This document shows positions 21,301-29,925 of a DNA stretch of 64,000 nt, in pieces. Source of the stretch: Pseudomonas sp. FP453 (GTDB lineage Bacteria > Pseudomonadota > Gammaproteobacteria > Pseudomonadales > Pseudomonadaceae); contig NZ_CP117435.1 of assembly GCF_030687495.1 (NCBI RefSeq), positions 4,530,501 through 4,594,500 on the forward strand, in the 5' to 3' direction. The notes under the pieces are model-generated. The model saw only the letters and a program-made list of their open reading frames with translations. It was not told where the DNA came from and searched no databases. The number at the start of each line of letters is the position of its first letter. Positions within the stretch are counted from its first letter, which is position 1. A program made the position numbers and the translations under genes.

Positions 21301-21854
21301 CGGATGCGGTTTTCGGTCTCGCGGCGGCGCTCCTTGTACTTGGAGATGCCGGCCGCTTCCTCGATAAAGTTGCGCAGGTCTTCGGGCTTGGCTTCGATCA
21401 GCTTGGAGATCATGCCCTGCTCGATGATCGAGTAGCTGCGCGGGCCCAGGCCGGTGCCGAGGAAAATATCGGTGATATCCCGACGGCGACACTTGGTGCC
21501 GTTGAGGAAATAACTGTTCTGGCTGTCGCGGGTCACTTTGCGGCGAATCGAGATTTCCGCGTAGGCCGCGTACTCGCCAATCAAGGTGCCATCGGAGTTG
21601 TCGAACACCAGTTCGATACTGGCCTGGCTCACCGGCTTACGGCTGGTGGAGCCGTTGAAGATGACGTCGGTCATCGACTCGCCGCGCAGGTTTTTGGCCG
21701 AGCTCTCGCCCATCACCCAACGGACGGCGTCGATGATGTTCGACTTGCCGCAACCATTGGGCCCGACCACCGCCGCCATATTACTGGGGAAGTTCACCGT
21801 GGTCGGGTCGACGAAGGATTTGAACCCCGCCAGTTTGATGCACTTGAGCCGCAC
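18366..21854 (-). CDS. smc: Chromosome segregation protein SMC
   Basis: Structural maintenance of chromosomes ATPase (1162 residues). N-terminal Walker A VGPNGCGKSN sits at about residues 30-39; two long coiled coils flank a hinge (around residues 510-640); the C-terminal head carries the signature LSGGEKALTALAL and Walker B CMLDEVDAPLDDAN. The start is GTG at 21854, two bases after the stop of the GntR gene, so the two messages are probably coupled. Partner ScpA/ScpB genes are not in the window. Confidence 0.95.
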   Translation of the reverse strand: MRLKCIKLAGFKSFVDPTTVNFPSNMAAVVGPNGCGKSNIIDAVRWVMGESSAKNLRGESMTDVIFNGSTSRKPVSQASIELVFDNSDGTLIGEYAAYAEISIRRKVTRDSQNSYFLNGTKCRRRDITDIFLGTGLGPRSYSIIEQGMISKLIEAKPEDLRNFIEEAAGISKYKERRRETENRIRRTHENLARLTDLREELERQLERLHRQAQAAEKYQEYKGEERQLKAQLSALRWQALNEQVGQREAIIGTQEISFEALVAEQRNADASIERLRDGHHDLSERFNLVQGRFYSVGGDIARVEQSIQHGQQRLRQLQDDLKEAERARLETESHLGHDRTLLLTLGEELDMLTPEQEVTSAAAEEAAAALEESESTMHGWQEQWDTFNLQSAEPRRQAEVQQSRIQQLETSMERLAERQRRLQEERVLLAADPEDAAIMELSEQLAESEMTLEELEASEEQQVERLEQLRQQLQQATQAQQQAQGDLQRLNGRLASLEALQQAALDPGTGTAEWLRDQHLAERPRLAEGLKVEAGWELAVETVLGADLQAVLVDDFGGFDLAGFTQGDLRLLSPAADGQRVPGSLLDKVEAAIDLSPWLGPVKPVESLEQALAQRGQLAAGESLISRDGYWVGRHFLRVRRASEAESGVLARGQEIVNLIAEREEREATLESLETQLQTLRATQRQQETGREHLRRLLQDEARQQGELKAQLSASKAKAEQLTLRRTRLDEEVAEMGEQRALEHEQIGEARLQLQDALDSMALDTEQRELLLAQRDSLRERLDRVRQEARQHKDHAHQLAVRLGSLKAQHASTAQALERLEMQSERLTEKREQLSLNLEEGEAPLEELRLKLEELLDKRMTVDEELKTAQIALEDADRELRDAEKRRTQAEQQSQLIRGQLEQQRMEWQALTVRRKTLQDQLLEDGYDLHGVLNTLTTQANEKDAEEELERIAARIQRLGAINLAAIDEYQQQSERKRYLDAQDADLVEALDTLENVIRKIDKETRNRFKDTFDQINSGLQALFPKVFGGGSAYLELTGEDLLDTGVTIMARPPGKKNSTIHLLSGGEKALTALALVFAIFKLNPAPFCMLDEVDAPLDDANVGRYARLVKEMSQTVQFIYITHNKIAMEMADQLMGVTMHEPGCSRLVAVDVEEAMAMVES

Positions 21855-21856
21855 GT

Positions 21857-22516
21857 TTAGGCGTCCGCCAACGCAGCAATGACCAACGAGCAGCTGCGCT
21901 CGCCGTAAGCCGACAACACCTGGCGGATCTGTGGCAGGTCACGGGCGAGGACGGCTGCGAGCAATTGCTCGAACAGCACCAGGTATTCGCTCATGGACGC
22001 CTTGCGCTGATCCAGGGCCAGGTAATAGGCGCGGTTCATCGCCGGCTGCAGGTTTTCCACGGTTTCCTGCAAGTACGGGTTGTTGGCGAAGGGGTACGCG
22101 GCGCGCATCACGTTGAAGCTTTCTTCGACGAAGGCGCGGATGTCCTGGCGCTCGAAATTGGTCACCAGGCGCTGCTGGATCTGCACGAACGGCGCCATGT
22201 CGGCCTGGGTCTGCCAGCCTTGGGCGACCGCATTGCCGAGCAGGATGTACAACTCGCCCATCAGCGTGCACAGGCTCTGCACCTTGTGCGCGGTGAGTTC
22301 GGTGACGTGGGCGCCACGGCGCGGCAGGATCGCGATCAGGTGGCGGCGTTCGAGGATCAGCAAGGCTTCGCGCACGGAACCACGGCTGACATTAAGCGCC
22401 AGCGTGACCTTTTGCTCCTGGATCCGCTCCCCAGGCTTGAGTTCGCCGCGAATGATGCGTTCGGCGAGGTGGTGAGCGATTTGCTCGGCGAGGCTGTCCG
22501 GCGCCTTGAACGTCAT
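21857..22516 (-). CDS. GntR-family (FadR/FCD subgroup) regulator
   Basis: A 219-residue regulator with a winged-helix domain (LAEQIAHHLAERIIRGELKPGERIQEQKVTLALNVSRGSVREALLILERRHLI, residues 9-62) and an all-helical FCD-like ligand domain. The stop is two bases from the smc start. It diverges from xdhA across about 280 bases that contain two palindromes, so it probably controls xanthine dehydrogenase expression; by co-transcription it would also link smc expression to its own promoter. The effector is unknown; a purine or its breakdown product is a reasonable guess. Confidence 0.9.
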   Translation of the reverse strand: MTFKAPDSLAEQIAHHLAERIIRGELKPGERIQEQKVTLALNVSRGSVREALLILERRHLIAILPRRGAHVTELTAHKVQSLCTLMGELYILLGNAVAQGWQTQADMAPFVQIQQRLVTNFERQDIRAFVEESFNVMRAAYPFANNPYLQETVENLQPAMNRAYYLALDQRKASMSEYLVLFEQLLAAVLARDLPQIRQVLSAYGERSCSLVIAALADA

Positions 22517-22699
22517 GTTTTACCTTCAAAATCTTCTATCGATACAAGCGCGGCAGTGTAGCGCATTGGCCCGCTGATGGCGCTACGCCCACCGTGGCGA
22601 ATTTGGCACGGAATAAGCAGCGTGGAAAACGCAAAAGCCCCTGAAAACGCCGGTTCCAGAAGACTGGACCATAATTGAAAGTGTTGCGACCGGATTTTC

Positions 22700-22738
22700 T
22701 TGACCTTCTGGTCAGAAAATCGTTGACCGAAAAGTCAG
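22700..22738. promoter_or_regulatory. Paired palindromic operator candidates upstream of xdhA
   Basis: Two copies of TTGACC-N4-(G/A)GTCAG, at 22700-22715 and 22723-22738, spaced 23 bases apart (about two helical turns). Each is an imperfect inverted repeat of a kind bound by a regulator dimer. The second overlaps the predicted -35 box of xdhA, so bound protein would block RNA polymerase. The divergent GntR regulator is the obvious candidate. Confidence 0.5.
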
Positions 22739-22751
22739 ACATGACTAGATT
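22723..22751 (+). promoter_or_regulatory. Predicted sigma-70 promoter of xdhABC-guaD
   Basis: TTGACC (22723-22728, five of six consensus) and TAGATT (22746-22751, four of six) separated by 17 bases. Transcription would begin near 22758, about 40 bases before the GTG start of xdhA. Confidence 0.5.
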
Positions 22752-22796
22752 CGGCGCAAAGCGGTTAACAACAATAATGAGTCTGCGAGGCCTTCC

Positions 22797-24245
22797 GTGA
22801 TCCAGTTTTTACTTAACCAGGAACTCCGTAGCGAGCACGCCCTGGACCCCAATCTCACTGTGCTCAACTACCTGCGTGAGCACCTGGGCAAATCCGGTAC
22901 CAAGGAAGGCTGCGCCAGCGGCGACTGCGGCGCGTGCACCGTGGTGGTCGGCGAGCTGCACACCGATGCGCAAGGCGCGGAGCAGATTCGTTACCGCAGC
23001 CTCAACTCGTGCCTGACCTTTGTCTCGTCCCTGCACGGCAAGCAATTGATCAGCGTCGAAGACCTCAAGCACCAGGGCCAACTGCACAGCGTGCAACAGG
23101 CGATGGTCGAGTGCCACGGCTCGCAATGCGGCTTTTGCACCCCCGGTTTCGTCATGTCGTTGTTCGCCCTGCAAAAGAACAGCGACGCCCCCGACAGCCA
23201 GAAAGCCCACGAAGCCCTGGCCGGCAACCTGTGCCGCTGCACCGGTTATCGGCCGATCCTCGCCGCCGCCGAACAGGCCTGCTGCAACAAGCCGCAGGAT
23301 CAGTTCGACAGCCGCCAGGCCGACACCATCGCCCGCCTCAAAGCCATCGCGCCGACGCAAACCGGCGAACTCAACAGCGGCGACAAACGCTGCCTGGTGC
23401 CGCTGACCGTCGCCGACCTGGCCGACCTCTACGACTCCTATCCGCAAGCCCGTCTGCTGGCCGGCGGCACCGACCTGGCGCTGGAAGTCACCCAGTTCCA
23501 CCGCACGCTGCCGGTGATGATCTACGTCGGCAACATCGAAGAGATGAAGCGCATCGACGACTTCGCCGATCGCCTGGAAATCGGCGCCGCCACCGCCCTC
23601 TCCGATTGCTACACAGCACTGCACCACGAATACCCGGACTTCGGCGAGTTGCTGCACCGCTTCGCCTCCTTGCAGATCCGCAACCAGGGCACCCTCGGCG
23701 GCAATATCGGCAACGCTTCGCCCATCGGCGATTCGCCGCCGCTGCTGATCGCCCTCGGTGCGCAGGTCGTGCTGTGCAAGGGCAACACCCGGCGCACCTT
23801 GGCGCTCGAAGACTACTTCATCGACTACCGCGTCACCGCGCGCCAGGACAGCGAGTTCATCGAGAAGATCATCGTGCCGAAGGGCCACGCGCTGTTCCGC
23901 GCCTACAAGGTGTCCAAGCGCCTGGACGATGATATTTCCGCCGTCTGTGCCGCGTTCAACCTGAAGATCGACAACGGCGTGATCCGCGAAGCCCGCGTCG
24001 CCTTCGGCGGCATGGCTGCCACGCCGAAACGCGCGAAAAGCTGCGAAGCCGTGCTGGTCGGCGCCACCTGGAACAGCGCCACCGTGGAGAAAGCCTGTGC
24101 CGCCCTGGCCGAAGATTTCACCCCGCTGTCAGACTTCCGTGCCAGCAAGGAATACCGCCTGCTCAGTGCGCAGAACCTGCTGCGCAAATACTTCATCGAA
24201 CTGCAAACGCCGCACATCGAGACTCGGGTGACCGCTTATGTCTAA
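22797..24245 (+). CDS. xdhA: Xanthine dehydrogenase small subunit (2Fe-2S and FAD)
   Basis: Electron-transfer subunit of xanthine dehydrogenase (482 residues), which oxidises hypoxanthine to xanthine and urate with NAD. The plant-type [2Fe-2S] ligands are Cys 39, 44 and 47 (GCASGDCGAC); the second cluster uses SQCGFCTPGFVMS and GNLCRCTGYRPI. The FAD domain begins near residue 200 with LLAGGTDLALEV, and includes TLGGNIGNASPIGDSPP. The start is GTG with GAGG seven bases upstream. It overlaps xdhB by eight bases. Confidence 0.95.
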   Translation: MIQFLLNQELRSEHALDPNLTVLNYLREHLGKSGTKEGCASGDCGACTVVVGELHTDAQGAEQIRYRSLNSCLTFVSSLHGKQLISVEDLKHQGQLHSVQQAMVECHGSQCGFCTPGFVMSLFALQKNSDAPDSQKAHEALAGNLCRCTGYRPILAAAEQACCNKPQDQFDSRQADTIARLKAIAPTQTGELNSGDKRCLVPLTVADLADLYDSYPQARLLAGGTDLALEVTQFHRTLPVMIYVGNIEEMKRIDDFADRLEIGAATALSDCYTALHHEYPDFGELLHRFASLQIRNQGTLGGNIGNASPIGDSPPLLIALGAQVVLCKGNTRRTLALEDYFIDYRVTARQDSEFIEKIIVPKGHALFRAYKVSKRLDDDISAVCAAFNLKIDNGVIREARVAFGGMAATPKRAKSCEAVLVGATWNSATVEKACAALAEDFTPLSDFRASKEYRLLSAQNLLRKYFIELQTPHIETRVTAYV

Positions 24246-26637
24246 CCATCACGCCGTCGTTAAAACCCAAGCCGAACTGGCCGAGCTGTTCGCCCAGGAC
24301 CTCACCTCCGGTGTCGGCCGCAGCGTCAAGCATGACAGCGCCGCCAAGCATGTTTCCGGTGAAGCGCAGTACATCGATGACCGCCTGGAATTCCCCAACC
24401 AGCTGCACCTGTATGCGCGCATGTCCGACCGCGCCCACGCCCGCATCATCAGCATCGACACCGCGCCCTGCTACGCGTTTGAAGGTGTGCGCATCGCGAT
24501 CACCCACGAAGACGTGCCCGGCCTGAAAGACATCGGCCCGTTGATGCCTGGCGATCCGCTGCTGGCCATCGACACGGTGCAGTTTGTCGGCCAGGTCGTG
24601 CTCGCCGTCGCCGCCCGTGACCTGGAAACCGCGCGCAAAGCGGCGATGGCGGCGGTGATCGAATATGAAGACCTGGAACCGGTGCTGGACGTGGTCGAGG
24701 CCTTCCGCAAGAAACACTTCGTGCTCGACAGCCACACCCACCAACGCGGCGATTCAGCCAGCGCACTGGCGTCGGCGAAACACCGCATCCAGGGCACCCT
24801 GCACATCGGCGGCCAGGAACACTTCTACCTGGAGACGCAGATCTCCTCGGTGATGCCCACCGAAGACGGCGGCATGATCGTCTACTGCTCCACGCAAAAC
24901 CCCACCGAAGTGCAAAAACTGGTGGCCGAAGTGCTGGACGTGTCGATGAATAAAATCGTCGTGGATATGCGCCGCATGGGCGGCGGTTTCGGCGGCAAGG
25001 AAACCCAGGCCGCCAGCCCGGCGTGCCTGTGCGCCGTGGTCGCACGCCTCACCGGCCAGCCGACCAAGATGCGCCTGCCGCGTGTCGAAGACATGCTGAT
25101 GACCGGCAAGCGCCACCCCTTCTATATCGAATACGACGTGGGCTTTGACGACAGCGGCCGCCTGCACGGGATCAACCTCGACCTGGCCGGCAACTGCGGC
25201 TGCTCGCCGGACTTGTCCAACTCGATTGTCGACCGCGCGATGTTCCACTCCGACAACTCGTATTACCTGGGCGATGCCACGGTCAACGGCCATCGCTGCA
25301 AGACCAACACCGCGTCCAACACTGCCTATCGCGGCTTCGGCGGCCCACAAGGCATGGTCGCCATCGAAGAGGTGATGGACGCCATTGCCCGCCATCTGGC
25401 CCTCGATCCGCTGGCCGTGCGCAAGGTCAACTACTACGGCAAGACCGAGCGCAACGTCACCCACTACTACCAGACCGTCGAGCACAACCTGCTCGAAGAG
25501 ATGACCGCCGAGCTTGAGGCCAGCAGCCAATACGCCGAGCGCCGCGAAGCGATCCGCCTGTACAACGCCCACAGCCCGATCCTGAAAAAAGGCCTGGCGC
25601 TGACTCCGGTGAAATTCGGTATTTCGTTTACCGCCAGTTTCCTCAACCAGGCCGGTGCGCTGATCCACATCTACACCGACGGCAGCATCCACCTGAACCA
25701 CGGCGGCACCGAGATGGGCCAGGGCTTGAACACCAAGGTCGCGCAGGTGGTGGCCGAAGTGTTCCAGGTGGAAATCGACCGCGTGCAGATCACCGCCACC
25801 AACACCGACAAGGTGCCCAACACCTCGCCGACCGCCGCCTCCAGCGGCGCCGACCTGAACGGCAAGGCCGCGCAGAACGCCGCCGAAATCATCAAGCAGC
25901 GCCTGGTGGAATTCGCCGCGCGCAAGTTCGATGTGAGCGAAGCGGATGTGCAATTCCACAACGGCCACGTGCGCGTGCGCGAGCAGATCCTCACGTTCGA
26001 GGCGCTGATCCAGCAGGCGTATTTCGCCCAGGTGTCGCTGTCGAGCACCGGGTTCTACAAGACCCCGAAAATCTTCTACGACCGCAGCCAGTCGCGCGGG
26101 CGGCCGTTCTACTACTTCGCCTTCGGCGCGGCGTGCTGCGAAGTGATCGTCGATACGCTGACCGGCGAATACAAGATGCTGCGCACCGACATCCTCCACG
26201 ACGTGGGCGCTTCGCTGAACCCGGCCATCGACATCGGCCAGGTGGAAGGCGGGTTTATCCAGGGCATGGGCTGGCTGACCATGGAAGAGCTGGTGTGGAA
26301 CAACAAAGGCAAGCTGATGACCAACGGCCCGGCCAGCTACAAGATCCCGGCGGTGGCGGACATGCCGCTGGACCTGCGGGTGAAGCTGGTGGAAAACCGC
26401 AAGAACCCGGAAGACACGGTGTTCCATTCCAAGGCCGTGGGCGAACCGCCGTTCATGCTGGGGATTGCCTCGTGGTGTGCGATCAAGGATGCGGTGGCGA
26501 GTTTGGGTGACTATCGGTATCAGCCCAAGATCGATGCGCCGGCGACGCCGGAGCGGGTGCTTTGGGGGTGTGAGCAGATGCGGCAGTTGACGGCGGCTTC
26601 GCCTGTGGAAACTGAAACCGAGTTGGCTTCGCTTTAG
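24238..26637 (+). CDS. xdhB: Xanthine dehydrogenase large, molybdenum-binding subunit
   Basis: Catalytic subunit (799 residues) carrying the molybdopterin cofactor. Recognisable are GGQEHFYLETQ, the loop MGGGFGGKE, the substrate-pocket segment NTAYRGFGGPQGM, GGTEMGQGLNTK and the C-terminal VGEPPFMLG, which contains the catalytic glutamate of the family. It begins inside the end of xdhA, consistent with a tight operon. A REPIN and the xdhC gene follow. Confidence 0.95.
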   Translation: MSNHHAVVKTQAELAELFAQDLTSGVGRSVKHDSAAKHVSGEAQYIDDRLEFPNQLHLYARMSDRAHARIISIDTAPCYAFEGVRIAITHEDVPGLKDIGPLMPGDPLLAIDTVQFVGQVVLAVAARDLETARKAAMAAVIEYEDLEPVLDVVEAFRKKHFVLDSHTHQRGDSASALASAKHRIQGTLHIGGQEHFYLETQISSVMPTEDGGMIVYCSTQNPTEVQKLVAEVLDVSMNKIVVDMRRMGGGFGGKETQAASPACLCAVVARLTGQPTKMRLPRVEDMLMTGKRHPFYIEYDVGFDDSGRLHGINLDLAGNCGCSPDLSNSIVDRAMFHSDNSYYLGDATVNGHRCKTNTASNTAYRGFGGPQGMVAIEEVMDAIARHLALDPLAVRKVNYYGKTERNVTHYYQTVEHNLLEEMTAELEASSQYAERREAIRLYNAHSPILKKGLALTPVKFGISFTASFLNQAGALIHIYTDGSIHLNHGGTEMGQGLNTKVAQVVAEVFQVEIDRVQITATNTDKVPNTSPTAASSGADLNGKAAQNAAEIIKQRLVEFAARKFDVSEADVQFHNGHVRVREQILTFEALIQQAYFAQVSLSSTGFYKTPKIFYDRSQSRGRPFYYFAFGAACCEVIVDTLTGEYKMLRTDILHDVGASLNPAIDIGQVEGGFIQGMGWLTMEELVWNNKGKLMTNGPASYKIPAVADMPLDLRVKLVENRKNPEDTVFHSKAVGEPPFMLGIASWCAIKDAVASLGDYRYQPKIDAPATPERVLWGCEQMRQLTAASPVETETELASL

Positions 26638-26650
26638 GACCGAGGTGCTG

Positions 26651-26726
26651 CCATCGCAGGCAAGCCAGCTCCCACATTTTGAGCGTGAACACCGTCAAAT
26701 GTGGGAGCTGGCTTGCCTGCGATAGC
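26651..26726. repeat. REPIN inside the xdh operon
   Basis: Inverted REP pair with a short spacer (ATTTTGAGCGTGAACACCGTCAAAT). It occupies most of the 122-base gap between xdhB and xdhC. In the mRNA it would fold as a strong hairpin after xdhB and could protect the xdhAB message from 3' decay or lower xdhC expression. Confidence 0.9.
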
Positions 26727-26759
26727 GGCCTGACTGACAACAGCAATGTTGAGGTAGAC

Positions 26760-27599
26760 ATGAACAACTGGATCAGCGCCCTCGCCCACCTGCAAGCCAG
26801 CGGCGAACCCTGCGTACTGGTAACCATCATCGAAGAACTCGGCTCCACCCCGCGCAACGCCGGTTCCAAGATGGTCATCAGCGCCGCCCAGACCTTCGAC
26901 ACGATCGGCGGCGGGCATCTGGAATACAAGGCGATGCAGATTGCCCGCGACATGCTCGTGCGTGGCCAGCAGAACACCCATCTGGAGCGCTTCAGCCTCG
27001 GTGCGAGCCTGGGCCAGTGCTGCGGCGGCGTGACCGTGCTGCTGTTCGAGCCCATGGGCCAGGTGCAGGCACAGATCGCGGTGTTTGGCGCCGGTCATGT
27101 CGGCCGTGCGTTGGTGCCGCTGCTGGCGAGCCTGCCGTGTCGGGTGCGCTGGATCGATTCCCGCGAGCAGGAGTTTCCAGCACATATCCCCGAAGGCGTG
27201 CGTAAAATCGTCAGCGAAGAGCCGGTCGATGAAATTGCCGACCTGCCGGTGGGCAGTTACTGCATCGTCATGACCCACAATCACGCGCTGGACCTGGAAC
27301 TCACCGCCGCCCTGCTCAAACGCAATGACTTCGCCTACTTCGGCCTGATCGGCTCCAAGACCAAACGGGTCAAGTTCGAACATCGCCTGCGTGACCGCGG
27401 CTTCGACGCCGCACAGTTGCAACGCATGCGCTGCCCCATGGGCCTCACCGAGGTGAAGGGCAAGTTGCCGGTGGAGATCGCGATCTCCATCGCCGGCGAA
27501 ATCATCGCCACCTATAACGCCAATTTCGGCCAGCACACCGCCAGCGCCGAACCGATTGCCAAACTGCTGCCGGCGTCGCGTCGCAGCCAAGCCATTTGA
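26760..27599 (+). CDS. xdhC: Xanthine dehydrogenase accessory protein XdhC
   Basis: Maturation factor (279 residues) that binds molybdenum cofactor and helps its sulfuration and insertion into XdhB. The N-terminal domain contains GSTPRNAGSKM and IGGGHLEYKA, with LGQCCGGVTVLLFE in the middle; the C-terminal Rossmann domain starts AVFGAGHVGRALV. ATG 26760 has GAGG six bases upstream. It follows xdhB after a REPIN and leads directly into guaD. Confidence 0.93.
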   Translation: MNNWISALAHLQASGEPCVLVTIIEELGSTPRNAGSKMVISAAQTFDTIGGGHLEYKAMQIARDMLVRGQQNTHLERFSLGASLGQCCGGVTVLLFEPMGQVQAQIAVFGAGHVGRALVPLLASLPCRVRWIDSREQEFPAHIPEGVRKIVSEEPVDEIADLPVGSYCIVMTHNHALDLELTAALLKRNDFAYFGLIGSKTKRVKFEHRLRDRGFDAAQLQRMRCPMGLTEVKGKLPVEIAISIAGEIIATYNANFGQHTASAEPIAKLLPASRRSQAI

Positions 27600-27611
27600 A
27601 TCGAGATGACC

Positions 27612-28916
27612 ATGCCTTTGACTCGCAAAGCCTACCGTGCCGCCATTCTGCACAGCATCGCCGACCCCGCCGAAGTGGGCATCGAAGCCTCTTATGAGTA
27701 TTTCGAAGACGGCCTGCTGGTGATCGAAAACGGCAAGATCAGCGCCGTCGGCCATGCCAGCGATTTGCTGCCGACCCTGCCCGCCGATATCGACATCACC
27801 CATCACCAGGACGCGTTGATCACCCCCGGCCTGATCGACACCCATATCCACCTGCCCCAGACCGGCATGGTCGGCGCCTACGGCGAACAGTTGCTGGACT
27901 GGCTCAACACCTACACCTTCCCGTGTGAAAGCCAATTCGCCGACAAGGACCACGCCGAGGAAGTTGCCGACATCTTCATCAAGGAACTCCTACGCAACGG
28001 CACCACCACCGCCCTGGTGTTTGGCAGCGTGCATCCGCAGTCGGTGAACGCATTTTTTGAAGCGGCCGAAAAGCTCGACCTGCGCATGATCGCCGGCAAA
28101 GTGATGATGGACCGCAACGCCCCGGACTACCTGACCGACACCGCCGAATCCGGCTACCAGGAAAGCAAGGCGCTGATCGAGCGCTGGCACGGCAAGGGCC
28201 GCCTGCACTACGCCGTCACGCCACGCTTTGCACCGACCAGCACGCCGGAACAACTGGCGCTGGCCGGGCAACTGCTGGGGGAATACCCGGACCTCTACAT
28301 GCAGACCCACATCAGTGAGAACAAGCAGGAAATCGAGTGGGTAAAAGAACTATTCCCTGAGCGTAACGGTTACCTGGATGTGTACGACCACTACAAATTG
28401 CTCGGCGAGCGCTCGGTGTTTGCCCACGGCGTACACCTGTGCGACGACGAGTGCGCGCGGCTGGCGGAGACCGGTTCGGCCGTGGCGTTCTGCCCGACCT
28501 CGAACCTGTTCCTCGGCAGTGGCTTGTTCAACCTGCCGATGGCGGAAAAGCACAAACTGAATGTCGGCCTGGGCACCGACGTGGGCGGCGGCACCAGCTT
28601 CTCGCTGCTGCAAACCCTGAACGAAGCCTACAAGGTCATGCAGTTGCAGGGCGCGCGGTTGAGCCCGTTCAAGTCGCTGTATCTCGCCACCTTGGGCGGC
28701 GCGCGGGCGCTGCGCCTGGAAGACAAGATCGGTACCTTGCAGCCGGGCACGGATGCGGACTTTTTGGTGCTGGATTACAACGCTACGCCGCTGCTGAGCT
28801 ATCGCTTGAAGCAGGCGAATGACATTGCCGAGACGTTGTTTGTGCTGATGACGCTGGGGGATGATCGGACGGTGTTGCAGACGTATGCGGCGGGTGCTCT
28901 GGTGCACCAACGCTGA
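27612..28916 (+). CDS. guaD: Guanine deaminase
   Basis: Amidohydrolase that converts guanine to xanthine, the substrate of the dehydrogenase encoded just upstream. Metal-binding motifs are all present: TPGLIDTHIHLPQ (HxH), QTHISENKQEIEW, FAHGVHLCDDE and GLGTDVGGGTSFS. About 434 residues. ATG 27612 is preferred because GAGA lies five bases upstream; an in-frame ATG at 27606 has no ribosome binding site. The end of xdhC is only 12 bases away, so it belongs to the xdh operon. A REPIN follows the stop. Confidence 0.93.
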   Translation: MPLTRKAYRAAILHSIADPAEVGIEASYEYFEDGLLVIENGKISAVGHASDLLPTLPADIDITHHQDALITPGLIDTHIHLPQTGMVGAYGEQLLDWLNTYTFPCESQFADKDHAEEVADIFIKELLRNGTTTALVFGSVHPQSVNAFFEAAEKLDLRMIAGKVMMDRNAPDYLTDTAESGYQESKALIERWHGKGRLHYAVTPRFAPTSTPEQLALAGQLLGEYPDLYMQTHISENKQEIEWVKELFPERNGYLDVYDHYKLLGERSVFAHGVHLCDDECARLAETGSAVAFCPTSNLFLGSGLFNLPMAEKHKLNVGLGTDVGGGTSFSLLQTLNEAYKVMQLQGARLSPFKSLYLATLGGARALRLEDKIGTLQPGTDADFLVLDYNATPLLSYRLKQANDIAETLFVLMTLGDDRTVLQTYAAGALVHQR

Positions 28917-28938
28917 TTTCAGAACCACCACAAAACAA

Positions 28939-29042
28939 ATGTGGGAGCTGGCTTGCCTGCGATGGCATCACCTGGGTCTAACTGAAAGACCGAGGTGCCT
29001 GCATCGCAGGCAAGCCAGCTCCCACAAGAGCCAGCTCCCACA
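28939..29042. repeat. REPIN with an extra REP fragment
   Basis: Inverted REP pair (28939-28961 and 29004-29028) with an 11-base fragment copy AGCCAGCTCCCACA immediately after. The spacer is of the CACCTGGG/CGAGGTG type. It sits between the convergent guaD and the second GntR gene and may act as the guaD 3' boundary. Confidence 0.88.
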
Positions 29043-29072
29043 CAAGCTCAGCGCCCACATTGTTGATCGGGT

Positions 29073-29837
29073 TTACAGCTTTACAGACGAGCGCCCCGGC
29101 TTCTTGGTCTGCAACAAATGCGAAAACACCGCATGCAAATCATCCGACGCGCTTTCCTCATCGAGGTTGAGCTTGCTGTCGATGTGATCCATGTGATGCA
29201 TCATCAGATCCACCGCCAACACCGCGTCCCGCGCTTCGATCGCGTCGATCAACTGGGTGTGCTCATCGTACGAGCAGTGCGAGCGGTTGCCGCTTTCGTA
29301 CTGGGCGATGATCAGCGACGTCTGGGACACCAGGCTGCGCTGGAAGCTGATCAGCGGCGCGTTCTTCGCTGCTTCGGCCAACTTGAGGTGGAACTCGCCG
29401 GAGAGACGGATACCCGCACCCCGGTCGCCACGGGAAAAGCTGTCGCGCTCGTCGTTGACCATCTGGCGCAACTCGGCCAGTTGCTCGGCCGTGGCATGCT
29501 GCACCGCCAGTTCGGTGATCGCGCGCTCCACCAGACGCCGCGCCATGAAGACCTGGCGGGCCTCTTCGACACTCGGGCTGGCCACCACGGCACCGCGATT
29601 GGGCCGCAGCAGCACCACGCCTTCATGGGCCAGGCGCGACAGCGCGCGGCGAATGATGGTGCGGCTGACGCCGAAAATTTCGCCCAGTGCCTCTTCGCTC
29701 AATTTGGTGCCGGGTGCCAGGCGTTGTTCGAGGATCGCCTCGAAGATATGCGCGTAGACGATATCGTCCTGGGTTCCGCTGCGACCGGCCTTGCCGGCTC
29801 GCGGTTGTTTCTTGAGAGGTTGCAACTGTTCGTTCAT
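29073..29837 (-). CDS. GntR-family (FCD) regulator beside purine genes
   Basis: A 254-residue regulator: winged-helix domain (VYAHIFEAILEQRLAPGTKLSEEALGEIFGVSRTIIRRALSRLAHEGVV) and an FCD ligand domain with probable metal-binding residues in GEFHLKLAE and HHMDH. ATG 29837 is chosen although its ribosome binding site is weak; a GTG 72 bases upstream has none. It lies between guaD and a permease gene and diverges from the latter. It probably regulates uptake or catabolism of a purine or related ligand; which one is not visible. Confidence 0.88.
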   Translation of the reverse strand: MNEQLQPLKKQPRAGKAGRSGTQDDIVYAHIFEAILEQRLAPGTKLSEEALGEIFGVSRTIIRRALSRLAHEGVVLLRPNRGAVVASPSVEEARQVFMARRLVERAITELAVQHATAEQLAELRQMVNDERDSFSRGDRGAGIRLSGEFHLKLAEAAKNAPLISFQRSLVSQTSLIIAQYESGNRSHCSYDEHTQLIDAIEARDAVLAVDLMMHHMDHIDSKLNLDEESASDDLHAVFSHLLQTKKPGRSSVKL

Positions 29838-29925
29838 GGGCACTCGGGTCGGGAGAACGGCGGCGAAATAACGGTAATACGGCAACAACGTGTTGCTGGC
29901 AAGTATCACCTAAAAACAGCGCACA

